Shown: positions 33,949 through 42,897, counted from the stretch's first letter. The stretch: 64,000 nucleotides of DNA from JBDTVS01 sp040007095 (GCA_040007095.1 JBDTVS010000185.1:1-64000), one strand, 5' to 3'. The notes: generated from the letters alone by a model not told the origin. Program-made: numbers and translations.

Positions 33949-35349
33949 ATGAGTTTCCGCATCGAGCGCGATTCTCTCGGCGAGCTGCAGGTTCCCGCCG
34001 ACGCGTACTACGGGATCCAGACGGTTAGGGCCGTGCAGAATTTTCCGATCAGCGGGTTGCGCGCGCACGCCGATCTCGTGACGGCGACCGTCCGGGTCAA
34101 GAAAGCGGCCGCGGAGGCCAACGCATCTCTAGGCCGGCTCGACCCGACGATTGCCGGCGCCATTGTTTCGGCGGCCGAAGAGGTGCTGGCCGGCCGCTTT
34201 CGCGATCAATTCGTGGTCGACGTGTATCAAGCCGGAGCCGGCACGTCGCACAACATGAACGCGAACGAGGTGATCGCCAATCGGGCCGCGGAGCTTCTCG
34301 GAGCAGCTCGCGGGCAGTACGAGCGCGTCCACCCGAACGATCACGTCAATATGGCGCAGTCGACCAACGACGTGTTCCCGACCGCGACGCGGCTCGCGCT
34401 GTTGATGGGCGCAGGCCCGCTGGTTCGGGCCGCGCAAGAGCTGGCCCGGAGTCTGGAGCTGCGCGCGAACGAGTTTGTCGATGTGCTGAAGACCGGCCGC
34501 ACGCATCTGCAGGACGCAGTGCCGATCACGCTCGGCCAGGAATTCGGCGGCTACGCCGCATGCATCGCCCGCGGCGCGCACGATGTGTCGATCGCGTCCG
34601 AACAGCTGCACGAACTGAACATCGGCGCGACCGCGGTCGGCACCGGTCTCAACGCCGGCGACGAATATCGGCGGCTGGTGGTCGAGCGCCTCGCACACGA
34701 CACCGGCTTTCCGCTGAGACCGGCGGCGAACCTGTTCCGGGTGACGCAAAGCATGGGCGATGTTCTCGCCTACTCGAGTGCGATGCGGCGTCTCGCGGTC
34801 GAAGCAGGCAAGGTCGCGAGCGATCTTCGACTGCTCAGCATGGGTCCGCGCGCGGGTCTGTCAGAAATCGCCCTGCCGGCCGTTCAACCCGGATCGTCGA
34901 TCATGCCTGGGAAAGTCAATCCATCAGTCGCGGAGATGGTCAATCAGGTCTGCTTTCAGGTGATGGGCTGCGACACGACGGTGGCGATGGCGTGCGAGGC
35001 GGGACAACTCGAGCTCAACGTGATGATGCCGGTGATTGCGTGGAACGCGCTGCACGCATCGACGATCTTGCGGGAGGCGATCGCGGTCTTTCGGACCAGG
35101 TGCGTCGACGGCGTCACGGCGAACGTCGGCCGCGCCAGGGAACTGCTCGATCGGAGCACGGCGACCGCCACCGCGCTGAGCCCATACATCGGATACGCAG
35201 CCACGGCGGAAGTCGCCAAGGCTTCGGTCGAGACCGGCCGCACGATTCGCGACCTGGTGATCGAGCGGGGCCTGCTGGACGCCGAGCGGCTCGACAGGAT
35301 TCTGTCGCCCGAGGCGATGACGCGTGGCGGAGTGGTCGGCTCGGACTGA
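33949..35349 (+). CDS. aspA: aspartate ammonia-lyase
   Basis: 466 residues. The superfamily signature is GSSIMPGKVNPS. THLQDAVPITLGQEFGGYA, and the N-terminal GTSHNMNANEVIANRA and QSTNDVFPT, are the substrate-binding segments. Aspartase has the TGRTHLQDAVP and GQEFGGYA forms seen here, whereas class II fumarase usually has a different sequence at the second. It converts aspartate to fumarate and ammonia. Start at the second of two adjacent codons (GTG 33946, ATG 33949). A class II fumarase cannot be excluded, but a class I fumarase is next door. Confidence 0.82.
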   Translation: MSFRIERDSLGELQVPADAYYGIQTVRAVQNFPISGLRAHADLVTATVRVKKAAAEANASLGRLDPTIAGAIVSAAEEVLAGRFRDQFVVDVYQAGAGTSHNMNANEVIANRAAELLGAARGQYERVHPNDHVNMAQSTNDVFPTATRLALLMGAGPLVRAAQELARSLELRANEFVDVLKTGRTHLQDAVPITLGQEFGGYAACIARGAHDVSIASEQLHELNIGATAVGTGLNAGDEYRRLVVERLAHDTGFPLRPAANLFRVTQSMGDVLAYSSAMRRLAVEAGKVASDLRLLSMGPRAGLSEIALPAVQPGSSIMPGKVNPSVAEMVNQVCFQVMGCDTTVAMACEAGQLELNVMMPVIAWNALHASTILREAIAVFRTRCVDGVTANVGRARELLDRSTATATALSPYIGYAATAEVAKASVETGRTIRDLVIERGLLDAERLDRILSPEAMTRGGVVGSD

Positions 35350-35368
35350 GACAGGTGTGAGGGTCAAC

Positions 35369-36241
35369 ATGCGTCGCGCTGGACAACTGGGGCCGGTGAG
35401 GTCGGTGGGGCCGGTGAGGTCGGTGGGGCCGGTAGGCCACGAGAGGCCAGTCGGTCGGGCTTGGCTGGATCGAGCCCGAGCCGGCGTCGCCGCGCTCGTC
35501 GTATGCCTGGCCATCGGAGCGTCGTGGCCGGTCTTCTCCGCGCCGCCTGTCCCCCAGGCCGTGCCCGCCCCGCCCGGCCTCCCTGCCACTAGCGCCTCTC
35601 CGACGCAATCGGCGGTGAAGAACCGCCTCTTCCCCGCGCAGGAGCTTGGACTGATCGAGCCGGCCGATCGCGATCAATGGCAGCCGCCGGAGATGATCAT
35701 GGATGATCTCAACATCGCCGAAGGCGCCGTCGTCGCGGACCTCGGCGCGGGCGGCGGCTGGTTCACGATTCAGCTCGCGCACCGCGTCGGCTCGAATGGC
35801 CTGGTGTACGCGGAGGACGTCCAGGCGCCGATGCTCGACGCGATCCGGCGGCGGGCGCAACGCGAGAACCTGACCAATGTCCGGACCGTTCTCGGCACCG
35901 CCAACGATCCGAAGCTCCCGCACGGTCTCGACGCTGCGATTATCGTCGACGTGTATCACGAGATGGCGTGCGCGGCGAGAGCGTCGTGCGATGAGCCGGT
36001 GGCGCTGCTGAAAAACGTCGCAAGGGCGTTGAAACCACAGGGCCGGCTCGGTATCGTCGATTTCTTCCCCGGAGAAGGCGGACCTGGGCCTGCACCAGAC
36101 GAACGGGTCGATCCGGACACCGTCGTAAAGGCGGCTGCCGCCGCAGGATTGCAGCTCCTCACGAGAAAAGCCGTTCCCCCGTTTCAGTTCCAGTATCTCC
36201 TCGTGTTCGGCCGGGCGCCGAACACCCGAGCCGTGCCGTGA
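35369..36241 (+). CDS. exported SAM-dependent methyltransferase-like protein
   Basis: 290 residues. The N-terminus contains two and a half copies of an 18-base repeat, giving GPVRSVGPVRSVGPVG, then a membrane/signal segment (GVAALVVCLAIGASWPVFSA) and a Pro/Ala linker. The methyltransferase domain starts near residue 95, with motif I in AVVADLGAGGGWFTIQLAHR, VYAEDVQAPML, and AAIIVDVYHEM. Export of a SAM-binding fold is odd since SAM is cytosolic; the fold may face the cytoplasm behind an anchor. The stop overlaps thiD (GTGA), so the two are co-translated. Confidence 0.72.
   Translation: MRRAGQLGPVRSVGPVRSVGPVGHERPVGRAWLDRARAGVAALVVCLAIGASWPVFSAPPVPQAVPAPPGLPATSASPTQSAVKNRLFPAQELGLIEPADRDQWQPPEMIMDDLNIAEGAVVADLGAGGGWFTIQLAHRVGSNGLVYAEDVQAPMLDAIRRRAQRENLTNVRTVLGTANDPKLPHGLDAAIIVDVYHEMACAARASCDEPVALLKNVARALKPQGRLGIVDFFPGEGGPGPAPDERVDPDTVVKAAAAAGLQLLTRKAVPPFQFQYLLVFGRAPNTRAVP
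35389..35433 (+). repeat. 18-bp in-frame tandem repeat, 2.5 copies
   Basis: The unit GGGGCCGGTGAGGTCGGT is repeated at 35389-35406 and 35407-35424, then its first 9 bases at 35425-35433. The copies are identical, so they are recent. They add residues to the N-terminus of the exported methyltransferase and do not shift its frame. Confidence 0.85.
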
Positions 36242-37050
36242 GCGGTCGCCGAACAGCACTGACCATCGCCGGCAGCGACTCGAGCGGCGGCGCGGGCATT
36301 CAGGCCGATCTCAAGACGTTCGCAGCGCTGGGTGTGTATGGAACCAGCGCCATTACCGCGGTCACGGCGCAGAGCACGGTCGGGATCGTGGACATCGTGA
36401 CGCTCTCTGCTGATTTCGTCACCGCGCAGATTGAGGCGGTTGCCGGCGACATTGCCGTGCACGCAACAAAAACCGGCATGCTCGCGACCGCGGCGATCGT
36501 CGAAGCCGTGGCCGCGGCCATCAAAGCTCTCGAATTGCCGCATATCGTCGTGGATCCGGTGATGGTGTCGAAGAGCGGCGCCTACTTGTTGGATGATGAC
36601 GGGGTCCTGATGTTACGGACGGAGCTGCTGCCATCCGCGGCGGTGGTGACGCCGAACATTCCCGAAGCGGAGATCCTGAGCGGTCGGCGCGTCGAGTCGA
36701 TCGAAGACGCGCGCGCGGCAGCCTTCGAGATCTATCAGACCGGCGCATCGACGGTTGTCATTACGGGCGGTCATGCCCCCGGTGACGAAATCGTCGACCT
36801 CGTGTACGACGGCGAGCTTTTTACGGAACTGCACACCATCCGCATCGCGACGCCGAATACGCATGGAACCGGCTGCACGTTCGCCTCGGCAATCGCGGCG
36901 AATCTGGCGCTCGGCCAGTCCGTGCTCGATGCGGTCATCCACGCGCAGGACTACGTCCGCGGCGCGATTCAGCACGCGCTCGACCTCGGCCACGGGCACG
37001 GTCCGCTCGATCATTTCTGGCAAAGGGAGGGGAACAGTGAAAACGGGTGA
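36238..37050 (+). CDS. thiD: hydroxymethylpyrimidine/phosphomethylpyrimidine kinase
   Basis: 270 residues. The ribokinase-like signatures are TIAGSDSSGGAGIQADLKTF, VDPVMVSKSGAYLL, and NTHGTGCTFASAIAANLA with the catalytic Asp/GTGC region. ThiD phosphorylates HMP and HMP-P in thiamine synthesis. The start is GTG overlapping the methyltransferase stop. The C-terminal tail REGNSENG lies in an inverted-repeat region that starts at about 37045. No other thiamine gene is adjacent. Confidence 0.9.
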   Translation: MSGRRTALTIAGSDSSGGAGIQADLKTFAALGVYGTSAITAVTAQSTVGIVDIVTLSADFVTAQIEAVAGDIAVHATKTGMLATAAIVEAVAAAIKALELPHIVVDPVMVSKSGAYLLDDDGVLMLRTELLPSAAVVTPNIPEAEILSGRRVESIEDARAAAFEIYQTGASTVVITGGHAPGDEIVDLVYDGELFTELHTIRIATPNTHGTGCTFASAIAANLALGQSVLDAVIHAQDYVRGAIQHALDLGHGHGPLDHFWQREGNSENG

Positions 37051-37125
37051 TGGGGTAATGGCGTGATGTGTGATGTGGGATTCGCGAATGGGAAGAGGGC
37101 CATCACCCCATCATTCCATCACCCC
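37045..37125. repeat. imperfect inverted repeat at the thiD 3' end
   Basis: GGGTGATGGGGTAATGGCGTGATG (24 bases at 37045-37068) pairs with the segment at 37102-37125 at about 20 of 24 positions. The arms are built of TGATGGGG-like words. The thiD stop lies in the left arm. It could act as a terminator or be a slippage product. No U-tract follows. Confidence 0.5.
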
Positions 37126-37143
37126 ATCCCTTATACTGGACTC

Positions 37144-37635
37144 ATGCCCCCGCTACTGGCGATCGGGAGTGAGCCTCTGAACCTCGAGCGTCTCATCGGT
37201 GCGGTGACTGAGCGAGCCGATGGCTCGACGGGATCGGACGGCGCGGTCGTCACGTTTCTGGGGCTCGTGCGCAACCACAACCTCGGACGCCGCGTGCTCT
37301 TCCTGGAGTACGAAGCGTACGATCCGCTGGCCCTCAAGACCTTCGACCAGATATCACAAGAGGTGGATCGACGGTGGCCGGGCGTGATGCTGGCGCTCCA
37401 TCATCGGACTGGCCGCGTGGACGTCGGCGATGCCAGCGTGGCGATCGCCGCCGCGTCGCCGCATCGTGCCGATGCGTACGCGGCGTGCCGCTATGCGATC
37501 GAGCGCGTCAAGCAGATCGCACCGGTGTGGAAGCGTGAATTCTTCGACGGCGGCGACGTCTGGATTGAAGGGGCCACGGCCGATCCGACCGACGACGAGG
37601 CGCGGCTGCACGCGGAGCGGACCGCATGCGCGTGA
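37144..37635 (+). CDS. moaE: molybdopterin synthase catalytic subunit MoaE
   Basis: 163 residues. GAVVTFLGLVRNHNLG is the MoaE active-site strand, with VLFLEYEAYDPLALKTF, HRTGRVDVGDASVAIAAASP and the Lys-bearing VKQIAPVWKREFFDGGDVWIE. It transfers sulfur from MoaD to precursor Z to make molybdopterin. The start MPPLLAIGSEPLNLERLIG was chosen because the upstream frame lies in the repeat. Its end overlaps moaD by 10 bases, as in a two-subunit operon. Confidence 0.92.
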   Translation: MPPLLAIGSEPLNLERLIGAVTERADGSTGSDGAVVTFLGLVRNHNLGRRVLFLEYEAYDPLALKTFDQISQEVDRRWPGVMLALHHRTGRVDVGDASVAIAAASPHRADAYAACRYAIERVKQIAPVWKREFFDGGDVWIEGATADPTDDEARLHAERTACA

Positions 37636-37871
37636 CGGTGCGGCTGTTCGCACGTTTGCGCGAAATCGCCGGGGCCGCCGAGATGGCGCGCGACGTCGCC
37701 CCGGGCGCCACGATCGGCGGGATCTGGCGGGATCTGGCGAGTGAGTTTCCGGCGCTCCGGCCTTACGAGCGCTCGATCTCGAGCGCGGTCAACGCCGACT
37801 ACGCCCGGATGGACACCGAGCTGCGAGACGGAGACGAAGTCGCGTTTCTGCCGCCGGTGTCCGGGGGATGA
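37626..37871 (+). CDS. moaD: molybdopterin synthase sulfur-carrier subunit MoaD
   Basis: 81 residues with the ubiquitin-like fold. The start is MRVTVRLFARLREIAGA, and the end is FLPPVSGG with the C-terminal Gly-Gly that becomes a thiocarboxylate. It pairs with MoaE, the gene that overlaps it upstream by 10 bases. The stop is followed by a 175-base gap before prfA. Confidence 0.92.
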   Translation: MRVTVRLFARLREIAGAAEMARDVAPGATIGGIWRDLASEFPALRPYERSISSAVNADYARMDTELRDGDEVAFLPPVSGG

Positions 37872-38046
37872 GAGTTCATTGCCGGGCGCAGCAAATTCGC
37901 CGCGAAGACGCCGCGAGGAGATAGCGCCTGGGATTTCGGCGAGGTGAGTAGGCAATCCGACTTGAGGACCTGAACCGCCGCGGGCATTCGGCAGTCACTG
38001 GATTCAGGTGAATCCGGGTGGCCTCGGCGCTGGTTATCCTGACCTT

Positions 38047-39123
38047 ATGTTCGACAAACTGGGAGCTATCGAGCAGCAGTACGAGACGTTGATGCAACTC
38101 CTCGGCACAGTCGAGGTGCAGAACGACTCGTCCGCCTACCGGAAACACGCCAAGACGCTTGCGGAAATCGAGCCGATCGTCCAGACGTTCAGGGCGTACA
38201 AGGCGGTGGCCGAGGAAGTCGCGCAGACCGAAGAGCTGGCCTCGAGCGGCGACGCCGACATGCGCGAGCTGGCGAACCAGGAGATCAAGTCGCTCGTGTC
38301 GCGCCGCGACAGCCTCCTCGCCGAGCTCAAGATCCTGCTGGTGCCCAAGGATCCGAACGATCAGAAGAACGTGATGCTCGAAATCCGCGCCGGCACGGGC
38401 GGCGACGAAGCGGCTCTCTTTGCCGCCGAGCTGTTCCGGATGTACAGCAAGTACGCCGAACGTCAGGGCTGGAAGCTCGACGTGCTCTCGAGCAACGAGA
38501 CCGGCGTCGGCGGACTGAAGGAAATCATCGTGTCGATCGAAGGCCGTGGCGCATACAGCAAGCTGAAGTATGAGAGCGGGGTGCACCGCGTGCAGCGCGT
38601 CCCGGCCACCGAGGCGCAGGGACGCGTGCACACATCGGCCGCTACCGTCGCAGTCCTGCCGGAGGCCGAAGATGTGGACGTCGTCATCCACGACAAGGAC
38701 CTGCGCATCGACACCTTCTGCTCCAGCGGACCGGGTGGTCAGAGCGTCAACACGACCTACTCCGCCGTGCGCCTCACGCACATTCCCACCGGAGTCGTCG
38801 TCTCGCAGCAGGACGAGAAGTCGCAGATCAAGAATCGGGCGAAAGCCATGAAGGTGCTGCGCGCGCGCCTTTACGACATGGAGCTGCAGAAACAGCAGGA
38901 CGCGATTGCGAAGGATCGGCGCACCCAGGTCGGCAGCGGCGACCGGGCGGAAAAGATCCGTACCTATCATTTCAAAGACAATCGAATCACCGACCATCGC
39001 GCCAACTACACCACCCACCGCCTGGTCGAGGTGTTGAACGGCGACCTGATCGAGCTCCTCGACAATGTGCACACCTACTACCAGTCGGAGAAGCTCAAGG
39101 ACGCGACGGCGGTGTCGCCGTGA
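38047..39123 (+). CDS. prfA: peptide chain release factor 1
   Basis: 358 residues. The GGQ loop is in FCSSGPGGQSVNTTYSAVR at about residue 230, and domain 2 has HRVQRVPATEAQGRVHTSAA with the RF1-type stop-codon reading region. The C-terminal part (DNRITDHRANYTTHRLVEVL) is RF1-type. It releases peptides at UAA and UAG. The start MFDKLGAIEQQYETLMQLLG matches the RF1 beginning; an upstream ATG at 38008 is less likely. The prmC gene, whose product methylates the GGQ glutamine, follows downstream. Confidence 0.93.
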   Translation: MFDKLGAIEQQYETLMQLLGTVEVQNDSSAYRKHAKTLAEIEPIVQTFRAYKAVAEEVAQTEELASSGDADMRELANQEIKSLVSRRDSLLAELKILLVPKDPNDQKNVMLEIRAGTGGDEAALFAAELFRMYSKYAERQGWKLDVLSSNETGVGGLKEIIVSIEGRGAYSKLKYESGVHRVQRVPATEAQGRVHTSAATVAVLPEAEDVDVVIHDKDLRIDTFCSSGPGGQSVNTTYSAVRLTHIPTGVVVSQQDEKSQIKNRAKAMKVLRARLYDMELQKQQDAIAKDRRTQVGSGDRAEKIRTYHFKDNRITDHRANYTTHRLVEVLNGDLIELLDNVHTYYQSEKLKDATAVSP

Positions 39124-39312
39124 GGATGGGGCTACGCGACACGGATCAGGCGGATCAGATTGATAGGATCGATGATTGACCGGATCGATCGGTCGAGGTC
39201 TGGGCTTCGTCACCCGGCGGATTTGCCCAGGCCCTCTCGCCCACATCATCTGACTGGCCCGTCTGCCTATCCCACGCGGCTCGGCCATCCCAGCGGTTTT
39301 TGATTGCCGATC

Positions 39313-40185
39313 ATGACCACTGTCCACGAGCGAGTCGCCGCCGCTCGCCAGATGCTCGGCGCTGCTGGTATCGGTGCGTTGGAAGCCGCGAGCAGTGCCC
39401 GTGTGCTCGCTCAACACGTGCTCGGCTGGGATACCACTCGCCTCCTGACCTCCGGCCACGAGCCTGAGCCCGGCGGGTTCGGCGAACGCTACGATGCCCT
39501 GGTCGCACGCCGCGCCGCGCGCGAGCCATCAGCGTACATTACCGGACGACGCGAGTTCTGGGGCCTGACGCTCGAGGTTTCCCCGGCCGTTCTCATTCCC
39601 CGCCCTGAGACCGAGCTGATCGTGGAGGCGGCTCTGGAGATCTTTGCCGTCGACCCGCCGCGGCGCCTGGACATCGCCGACGCGTGCACCGGGTGCGGCA
39701 ATCTGGCGGTCGCCCTCGCCCACGAACTCGGACAGGCATCGATTGTCGCGACCGACATTTCGGCGGATGCGCTGGCGGTGGCGCAGCGAAACGCAGAACG
39801 GCACGGGGTTTCCGCGCGCATCCGGTTCGTTCACGCGGATGTGCTCGAAGGCGTCAACGGCCCGTTCGACCTGATCGTGGCGAATCCTCCCTATGTGAAG
39901 CGCGAGGATCGTCCTGCGCTTCAACCCGAGGTACGCGACCACGAGCCCGGCGTGGCGCTGTTCGGCGGCGTCACGGGCACCGAGCTGGTCGCCACGGTTG
40001 TCGAGCAGGGCGTCGCTCGGCTGAGGCCGGGCGGCTACTTGATGTTTGAATTTGGCTTCGGCCAGGAGATCGTCGCCGAGACGTTGATTGCCGCCACGCA
40101 GGGGTTGACGTTGATCGGCCTGCGGCGGGATCTCCAGGGTCTCGCGCGAATGGCCATCGCCAGACGTCAAGGTGACACACCATGA
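39313..40185 (+). CDS. prmC: release factor glutamine methyltransferase PrmC
   Basis: 290 residues. An N-terminal helical part is followed by the methyltransferase domain with RRLDIADACTGCGNLAVALA (motif I, ACTGCG), DISADALAVAQRN, and the NPPY motif in DLIVANPPYVKRED that places the glutamine of RF1/RF2 in the active site. The start MTTVHERVAAARQML is internal to a slightly longer frame beginning at 39304. It follows prfA after 189 bases and overlaps the HIT gene by 4 bases. Confidence 0.92.
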   Translation: MTTVHERVAAARQMLGAAGIGALEAASSARVLAQHVLGWDTTRLLTSGHEPEPGGFGERYDALVARRAAREPSAYITGRREFWGLTLEVSPAVLIPRPETELIVEAALEIFAVDPPRRLDIADACTGCGNLAVALAHELGQASIVATDISADALAVAQRNAERHGVSARIRFVHADVLEGVNGPFDLIVANPPYVKREDRPALQPEVRDHEPGVALFGGVTGTELVATVVEQGVARLRPGGYLMFEFGFGQEIVAETLIAATQGLTLIGLRRDLQGLARMAIARRQGDTP

Positions 40186-40526
40186 CTGACTGTCTCTTCT
40201 GTCGACTCGCCAATCACGAAATCCCCGCCTCGATCGTCTACGAGGACGAGCGTGTGCTGGCATTCAATGACATCAACCCGCAGGCACCGACGCACGTCCT
40301 GGTCATTCCCAAGCGGCACATCGCCTCGCTGAACGAGATCAGCGTCGAGGACGATCGCCTCCTCGGCGAGTTGGTGCGGCGCGCGGCGGCCATTGCCAAA
40401 GAGCGCGACCTCTCTGCCGGCGGATTCCGGACGGTCTTCAACACCAACCGGGATGCCGGACAGACCGTGTTTCACATCCACCTGCACCTGCTCGGCGGCC
40501 GCAGCATGACGTGGCCACCCGGTTAG
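40182..40526 (+). CDS. HIT-family nucleotide-binding protein
   Basis: 114 residues. The HIT motif is HIHLHLLGGRSM (HxHxHxx type), preceded by NPQAPTHVLVIPKRHIASL and GGFRTVFNTNRDAGQT. This is the HinT/PKCI branch, which hydrolyses purine phosphoramidates. The start overlaps the prmC stop (ATGA). A palindromic element lies just after the stop. Confidence 0.9.
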   Translation: MTDCLFCRLANHEIPASIVYEDERVLAFNDINPQAPTHVLVIPKRHIASLNEISVEDDRLLGELVRRAAAIAKERDLSAGGFRTVFNTNRDAGQTVFHIHLHLLGGRSMTWPPG

Positions 40527-40531
40527 CCTAG

Positions 40532-40634
40532 AGCATTTTTCGTTTGTACGTAGTGTCCGCCTTCAGGCAGCCTTCAGGCGGACCGTCGTAGTCCGGCTAA
40601 AAAGCCGGACACTACGTACAAGTCGAAAACGCTG
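40532..40634. repeat. REPIN-like palindromic element with two hairpins
   Basis: Perfect 16-bp inverted ends, TTGTACGTAGTGTCCG (40544-40559) and its complement at 40606-40621, with imperfect outer extension (AGC[A/G]TTTTTCG-like). Inside is one hairpin GTCCGCCT/AGGCGGAC (40555-40562 and 40576-40583) and a second GTCCGGCT/AGCCGGAC (40591-40598 and 40603-40610). Two hairpins in tandem are the REPIN layout. It sits between two convergent genes. It shares the TAGTGTCC core with the element at 20242-20448. Confidence 0.7.
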
Positions 40635-40847
40635 TAGAACAGTTTCGACACCGCTGTAGCGGGTTGACTTCCGAACCACCGAGAGCACCAAGGCGACGAA
40701 GTCGTTCTGCGAGCGGGAAGCAACAGCCTTGGTGTGCTTTGTGCTCTCTGAGGTGCCAAGACTCGCGGCTTCAGAGAACAACGTCACCGCGGCGGTGACG
40801 ACGAGCCAACGGGGCACACACACCCCAACCCGAGCCTGTCCCAGGCC
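40635..40847. other. intergenic with imperfect inverted repeat
   Basis: No gene recognised. ACCACCGAGAGCACCAAGGC at about 40670 is partly repeated inverted as GCCTTGGTGTGCTTTGTG and CTCTCTGAGGTGCC at 40730-40757. A perfect 9-bp palindrome CGTCACCGC-G-GCGGTGACG lies at 40782-40800. The latter may end transcription of the convergent genes. Words of this GAGAGCACC type recur in repeat DNA of related phyla, to my knowledge. Confidence 0.4.
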
Positions 40848-41573
40848 TTATCGTGTTGCCGGGGCGATCAACGCGGGGAGCTCCGTCAGCGAACGGATGA
40901 CGGGCACTCCCTTCGCGGACAGTTCGTCTGTCTGTGGATGACGGTGTAGCCCTCGGTGCAGCAGCACCGCGCGCATTCCCGCGCGTAGCGCGCCCTCGAC
41001 ATCCTGACGCACGCTGTCTCCCACCATCACGGCGTCGCCCGGAGGACTGTCCACCAGCTGCAACGCCGCCGCGAAGATGCTGGGATGCGGTTTCATGAAT
41101 CCATGCTCGGAGGACGACACCACCGCGGAGATCAAGCCGTCCAGCTCGAAGTGAGACTGAAACGACACCAGGCAGCGATGCGAGTTTGAGATCAGCCCGA
41201 GACGGATGCCGAGCGCCGCCAGGTCGCCGAGCGCCGCCGGCACATCGTCGTACAGCTCGAAGTGCTGGCACGCCGCCCATTCCGTATAGATCTCGCGAGC
41301 GCATGCATCGAGGTTCGGTCCGCGCCCGCCCATCCGTTCGATGATGTGCCGCGTATAGGCGACGAAGATTTCGGCGTCGTACGCCGCGCCGTCCGGGGGA
41401 TCGTCCGGACCGTTGAGCAGGAACGCGGCGTTTTCGACGGCGGCGTCGAACGCGGATTCTTCGATGGTCATGCCATGACGCTCGCAGAATCCGCGGTAGC
41501 CTTCGCTGCGAAAGGTCGGTCCGGGAGAGATCAGCGTGAAGTCGACGTCGAAGAAGACGGCTCGCGTCGTCAT
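40848..41573 (-). CDS. HAD-family hydrolase
   Basis: 241 residues. Motif I is VFFDVDFTLISPGPTF (DxD with Phe after the second Asp), motif II LGLISNSHRC, and motif IV VMVGDSVRQDVEGALRAGM. The cap is helical. The DVDFTL form suggests a phosphatase of the HAD subfamily I, possibly of a small phosphate ester; the substrate is not known. Its start overlaps the M16 gene upstream by 4 bases, so it is the last gene of a three-gene minus operon. Confidence 0.82.
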   Translation of the reverse strand: MTTRAVFFDVDFTLISPGPTFRSEGYRGFCERHGMTIEESAFDAAVENAAFLLNGPDDPPDGAAYDAEIFVAYTRHIIERMGGRGPNLDACAREIYTEWAACQHFELYDDVPAALGDLAALGIRLGLISNSHRCLVSFQSHFELDGLISAVVSSSEHGFMKPHPSIFAAALQLVDSPPGDAVMVGDSVRQDVEGALRAGMRAVLLHRGLHRHPQTDELSAKGVPVIRSLTELPALIAPATR

Positions 41574-42886
41574 TCCATCGTGTCCTGATCTCCATAGGGT
41601 CCGGCGATGACGACTGACGCGCGATCCGGATCGAGGATGCGCCTGGCGGCGGCGTTCACCTCGTCGAGCGTGACGGCCCGGAGGTGTCCGGGCAGCCGGA
41701 GGTCGTAGTCGAGGCCCAGGCCGAACAGTTCGGCGGTCTGGAGGAACACGGCGATGGCGGCGTTGGTCTCGAGCGCCCGCGGCATCGATCCGATCAGATA
41801 CTGCTGCGACTCCTTCAACTCCTGGACGGTGGCGCCCTCGCGCGCAAAGCGGCCGATCTCATCGTCGATCGATGCCACGGCCCGGTCGACGTTCTCGCGA
41901 CTGATGCCGGCGCGGACCACCAGCGGACCCTCGGCGACGTTCGCATCGAGGCTGCTGAATGCGTAGTACGCCATCCCCTGGCGCTCGCGAATGCTGTCGC
42001 CAAGCCGCCCGCCCATCGAATACTGGCCGAGGATGTTGTTCATGAGAGAAGACGCATAGAACGCCGGGTCGTTACGCCTGATGGTAGTGAAACCGTAGGC
42101 CACATCGGCTTGCGCCTTGTTCGTCATCGAAATGACAAGCCGCTGCCTTCGCGTCGCCGGCGTCACTTGCGGCAGTTGCACCGCGTCTGGCGGAGGCGCC
42201 AGCCAGTCGCCGAAGACACCCGCCGCCACGTCTCTCGCGCGATCCACCGACAGATCGCCGACGACAACCACTGACAATTCGCTGGGAGCGAACCGCTTGG
42301 CACGAAGGTCGGCAAGCCGATCCCGGGTCAGTTGCTCGACAACCTCCGCCGTCCCTTTCGTGCGACGGCCGTACGGATGTCGCGGATACAGCAGATCCAT
42401 CAACGATTCGACGGCCCGGATGGCCGGATTGTCCTCGTCTTGCCTGATCGCAGTGACGACCTCCGCTTTCCGGATCGCGAGCTCAGCGTCGGGCAGCGTC
42501 GGCGACATGACGATGTCGCCGAGCAGCGCGCAGACCGCATCGAAATCCTCGGACAGACAGGTACAGGCCAGCGAGAACAGATGGCGGGTCACGCTCGTGG
42601 TCAGCGTGATGCCCCGGCTGTCGAGGTCCTCCGCGATCTCAACGCCTGATCGGCTTGCCGTCCCGCGGTCGATGACACGCGACAGCAGATACATCGCGCC
42701 GGGTGCGTTGGCCGGATCGCAGACCGACCCCGCGCGGATCGCCAGGTTGATTGTCACTGCCGGAATCGTGCGCGTCTGCTTGGCAATGACGACCACGCCG
42801 TTCGCGAGCGCTGAACGCGACGGGTTCAGACCGGAACCCGGAGGCGTGAGGGGCGACGCTTGGGGCAGTTGAGGCATTACGGTCAT
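41570..42886 (-). CDS. M16 peptidase-like subunit without zinc motif
   Basis: 438 residues. It has the two-halved M16 fold (GVVVIAKQTRTIPAVTINLA at the N-terminus, ADLRAKRFAPSELSVVVVGD at the mid-domain edge). The zinc motif HxxEH expected near residue 65 is replaced by LLSRVIDRGTASRS, with no histidine pair. This is the inactive partner of the heterodimeric M16B pair, like the second subunit of mitochondrial processing peptidase. It begins 17 bases after the active-subunit stop. The mature complex should be cytoplasmic, as neither subunit has a signal peptide. Confidence 0.82.
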   Translation of the reverse strand: MTVMPQLPQASPLTPPGSGLNPSRSALANGVVVIAKQTRTIPAVTINLAIRAGSVCDPANAPGAMYLLSRVIDRGTASRSGVEIAEDLDSRGITLTTSVTRHLFSLACTCLSEDFDAVCALLGDIVMSPTLPDAELAIRKAEVVTAIRQDEDNPAIRAVESLMDLLYPRHPYGRRTKGTAEVVEQLTRDRLADLRAKRFAPSELSVVVVGDLSVDRARDVAAGVFGDWLAPPPDAVQLPQVTPATRRQRLVISMTNKAQADVAYGFTTIRRNDPAFYASSLMNNILGQYSMGGRLGDSIRERQGMAYYAFSSLDANVAEGPLVVRAGISRENVDRAVASIDDEIGRFAREGATVQELKESQQYLIGSMPRALETNAAIAVFLQTAELFGLGLDYDLRLPGHLRAVTLDEVNAAARRILDPDRASVVIAGPYGDQDTME

Positions 42887-42897
42887 TTTCAGAATCC

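Noticed and set aside
33949..35349. Class II fumarase instead of aspartase
   Set aside because: THLQDAVPITLGQEFGGYA is the aspartase-like form, and a class I fumarase gene lies next door. It stays a possible alternative.
37876..39459. A minus-strand open frame of 527 codons
   Set aside because: It is antisense to prfA, which has the GGQ motif in the forward frame.
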